Source: Actinomycetes bacterium (GTDB taxonomy: Bacteria; Actinomycetota; Humimicrobiia; Humimicrobiales; Humimicrobiaceae). From it: 6,283 nt of DNA. Shown here piece by piece: positions 5,914 through 6,283 of this stretch (position 1 is the stretch's first letter; each line of letters starts with the position of its first letter). The stretch lies in the NCBI GenBank assembly GCA_030609215.1, contig JAUWCR010000085.1, forward strand, positions 1 through 6,283, read 5' to 3'. The notes under the pieces are model-generated. The model did no database searches and had not been told where the DNA came from. It saw nothing but the letters and a program-made list of their open reading frames with translations. Made by a program: the position numbers and the translations under genes.

Positions 5914-6283
5914 TTAATGTCTAAAATGTCTTTTCCCTGTAAAAATCATTGAAATCCTATTTTTATTACAACATTCTATGACTTCGCTATCCTTTACTGA
6001 ACCACCAGGTTGTATTATAGCTGTAATTCCTTTAGGGGCTACAAACTCAATAGTATCCTTAAATGGGAAAAAAGCATCAGAAGCCAGTATTGAACCATTG
6101 CAATTACTGCCTGCTTTTTCAACAGCAATCTTAGCAGCATCAATCCTGCTCATCTGTCCAGCACCTACCCCTACTGTTCTCTTTCCTTTTGCAAGTACAA
6201 TGGCATTAGATTTTACACTTTTAGCTATCTGCCATCCAAAAATTATATCTTCCCATTGACTTAAGCCAGGCTTTTGTGTAGTT
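5914..6283 (-). CDS. purH: PurH (AICAR transformylase/IMP cyclohydrolase), C-terminal part only
   Basis: The frame is open at the right edge, so the gene starts beyond the window; 122 codons plus TAA are visible, about a quarter of the usual 500 or so residues. PurH carries out the last two steps of de novo IMP synthesis: formylation of AICAR by 10-formyl-tetrahydrofolate, then cyclisation. Only the end of the transformylase domain is present. It shows the conserved SNAIVLAKGKRTVGVGAGQM region (6151-6210), MSRIDAAKIA, ASDAFFPFKDTIE, GITAIIQPGGSVKDSEVIE and the characteristic C-terminus FTGKRHFRH. The Asn of SNAIV, the Arg of GQMSR and the Arg near the C-terminus correspond, from family knowledge, to substrate-binding residues. 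The cyclohydrolase domain and the catalytic Lys-His pair are outside the window. mobA follows after 14 nt on the same strand, so purH is probably the upstream gene of the same operon. Confidence 0.97.
   Translation of the reverse strand, partial: TTQKPGLSQWEDIIFGWQIAKSVKSNAIVLAKGKRTVGVGAGQMSRIDAAKIAVEKAGSNCNGSILASDAFFPFKDTIEFVAPKGITAIIQPGGSVKDSEVIECCNKNRISMIFTGKRHFRH

Noticed and set aside
5978..6259. 93-codon + strand frame antisense to purH
   Set aside because: Covers the highly conserved PurH C-terminus on the opposite strand; a shadow frame.
1..6283. CRISPR array, tRNA/rRNA genes, insertion sequence or phage signature
   Set aside because: No regularly spaced repeats, no cloverleaf or rRNA-like sequence, no transposase or integrase motifs, and all long frames are explained by housekeeping or cofactor genes.

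Overview
The window is AT-rich (roughly one third G+C by eye) and densely coded, with bacterial gene layout and AGGAG-type ribosome binding sites. Gene content is bacterial: Lon protease, PurH, the MobA/MobB pair and a B12-dependent radical SAM protein. Cobalamin-dependent radical SAM chemistry together with guanylylation of the molybdenum (or tungsten) cofactor suggests an anaerobic bacterium, perhaps a low-GC Gram-positive or an uncultured low-GC lineage. The taxonomic placement is inference; no rRNA or other phylogenetic anchor is present.

Left part, + strand: the 3' two thirds or so of a B12-binding radical SAM gene (1-1182, open at the left edge) is followed after 16 nt by a small HExxH zincin-like metallopeptidase gene (1199-1561). 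A 329-bp gene-free stretch (1562-1890) holds two candidate promoters, a palindrome, an inverted repeat and a short direct repeat. It leads into a complete lon gene (1891-4362) with all catalytic residues intact.

Right part, - strand: the 3' end of purH (5914-6283, open at the right edge), mobA (5111-5899) and mobB (4531-5190) run head to tail, leftward, and converge on lon. purH and mobA are 14 nt apart, and mobA and mobB overlap by 80 nt in different frames, so the three look like one transcription unit whose promoter lies outside the window. The 168-bp convergent gap with lon holds two AT-rich inverted repeats that may act as weak terminators.

Functionally, PurH makes IMP, the precursor of GTP. 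MobA transfers GMP from GTP onto molybdopterin cofactor, and MobB is the GTP-binding partner. Lon is a stand-alone quality-control protease. I see no mobile element, CRISPR array, RNA gene or clearly new multi-gene system. The points most worth a second look are the long mobA/mobB overlap, the C-terminal extension of MobB, the enlarged MobA and the lon control region.
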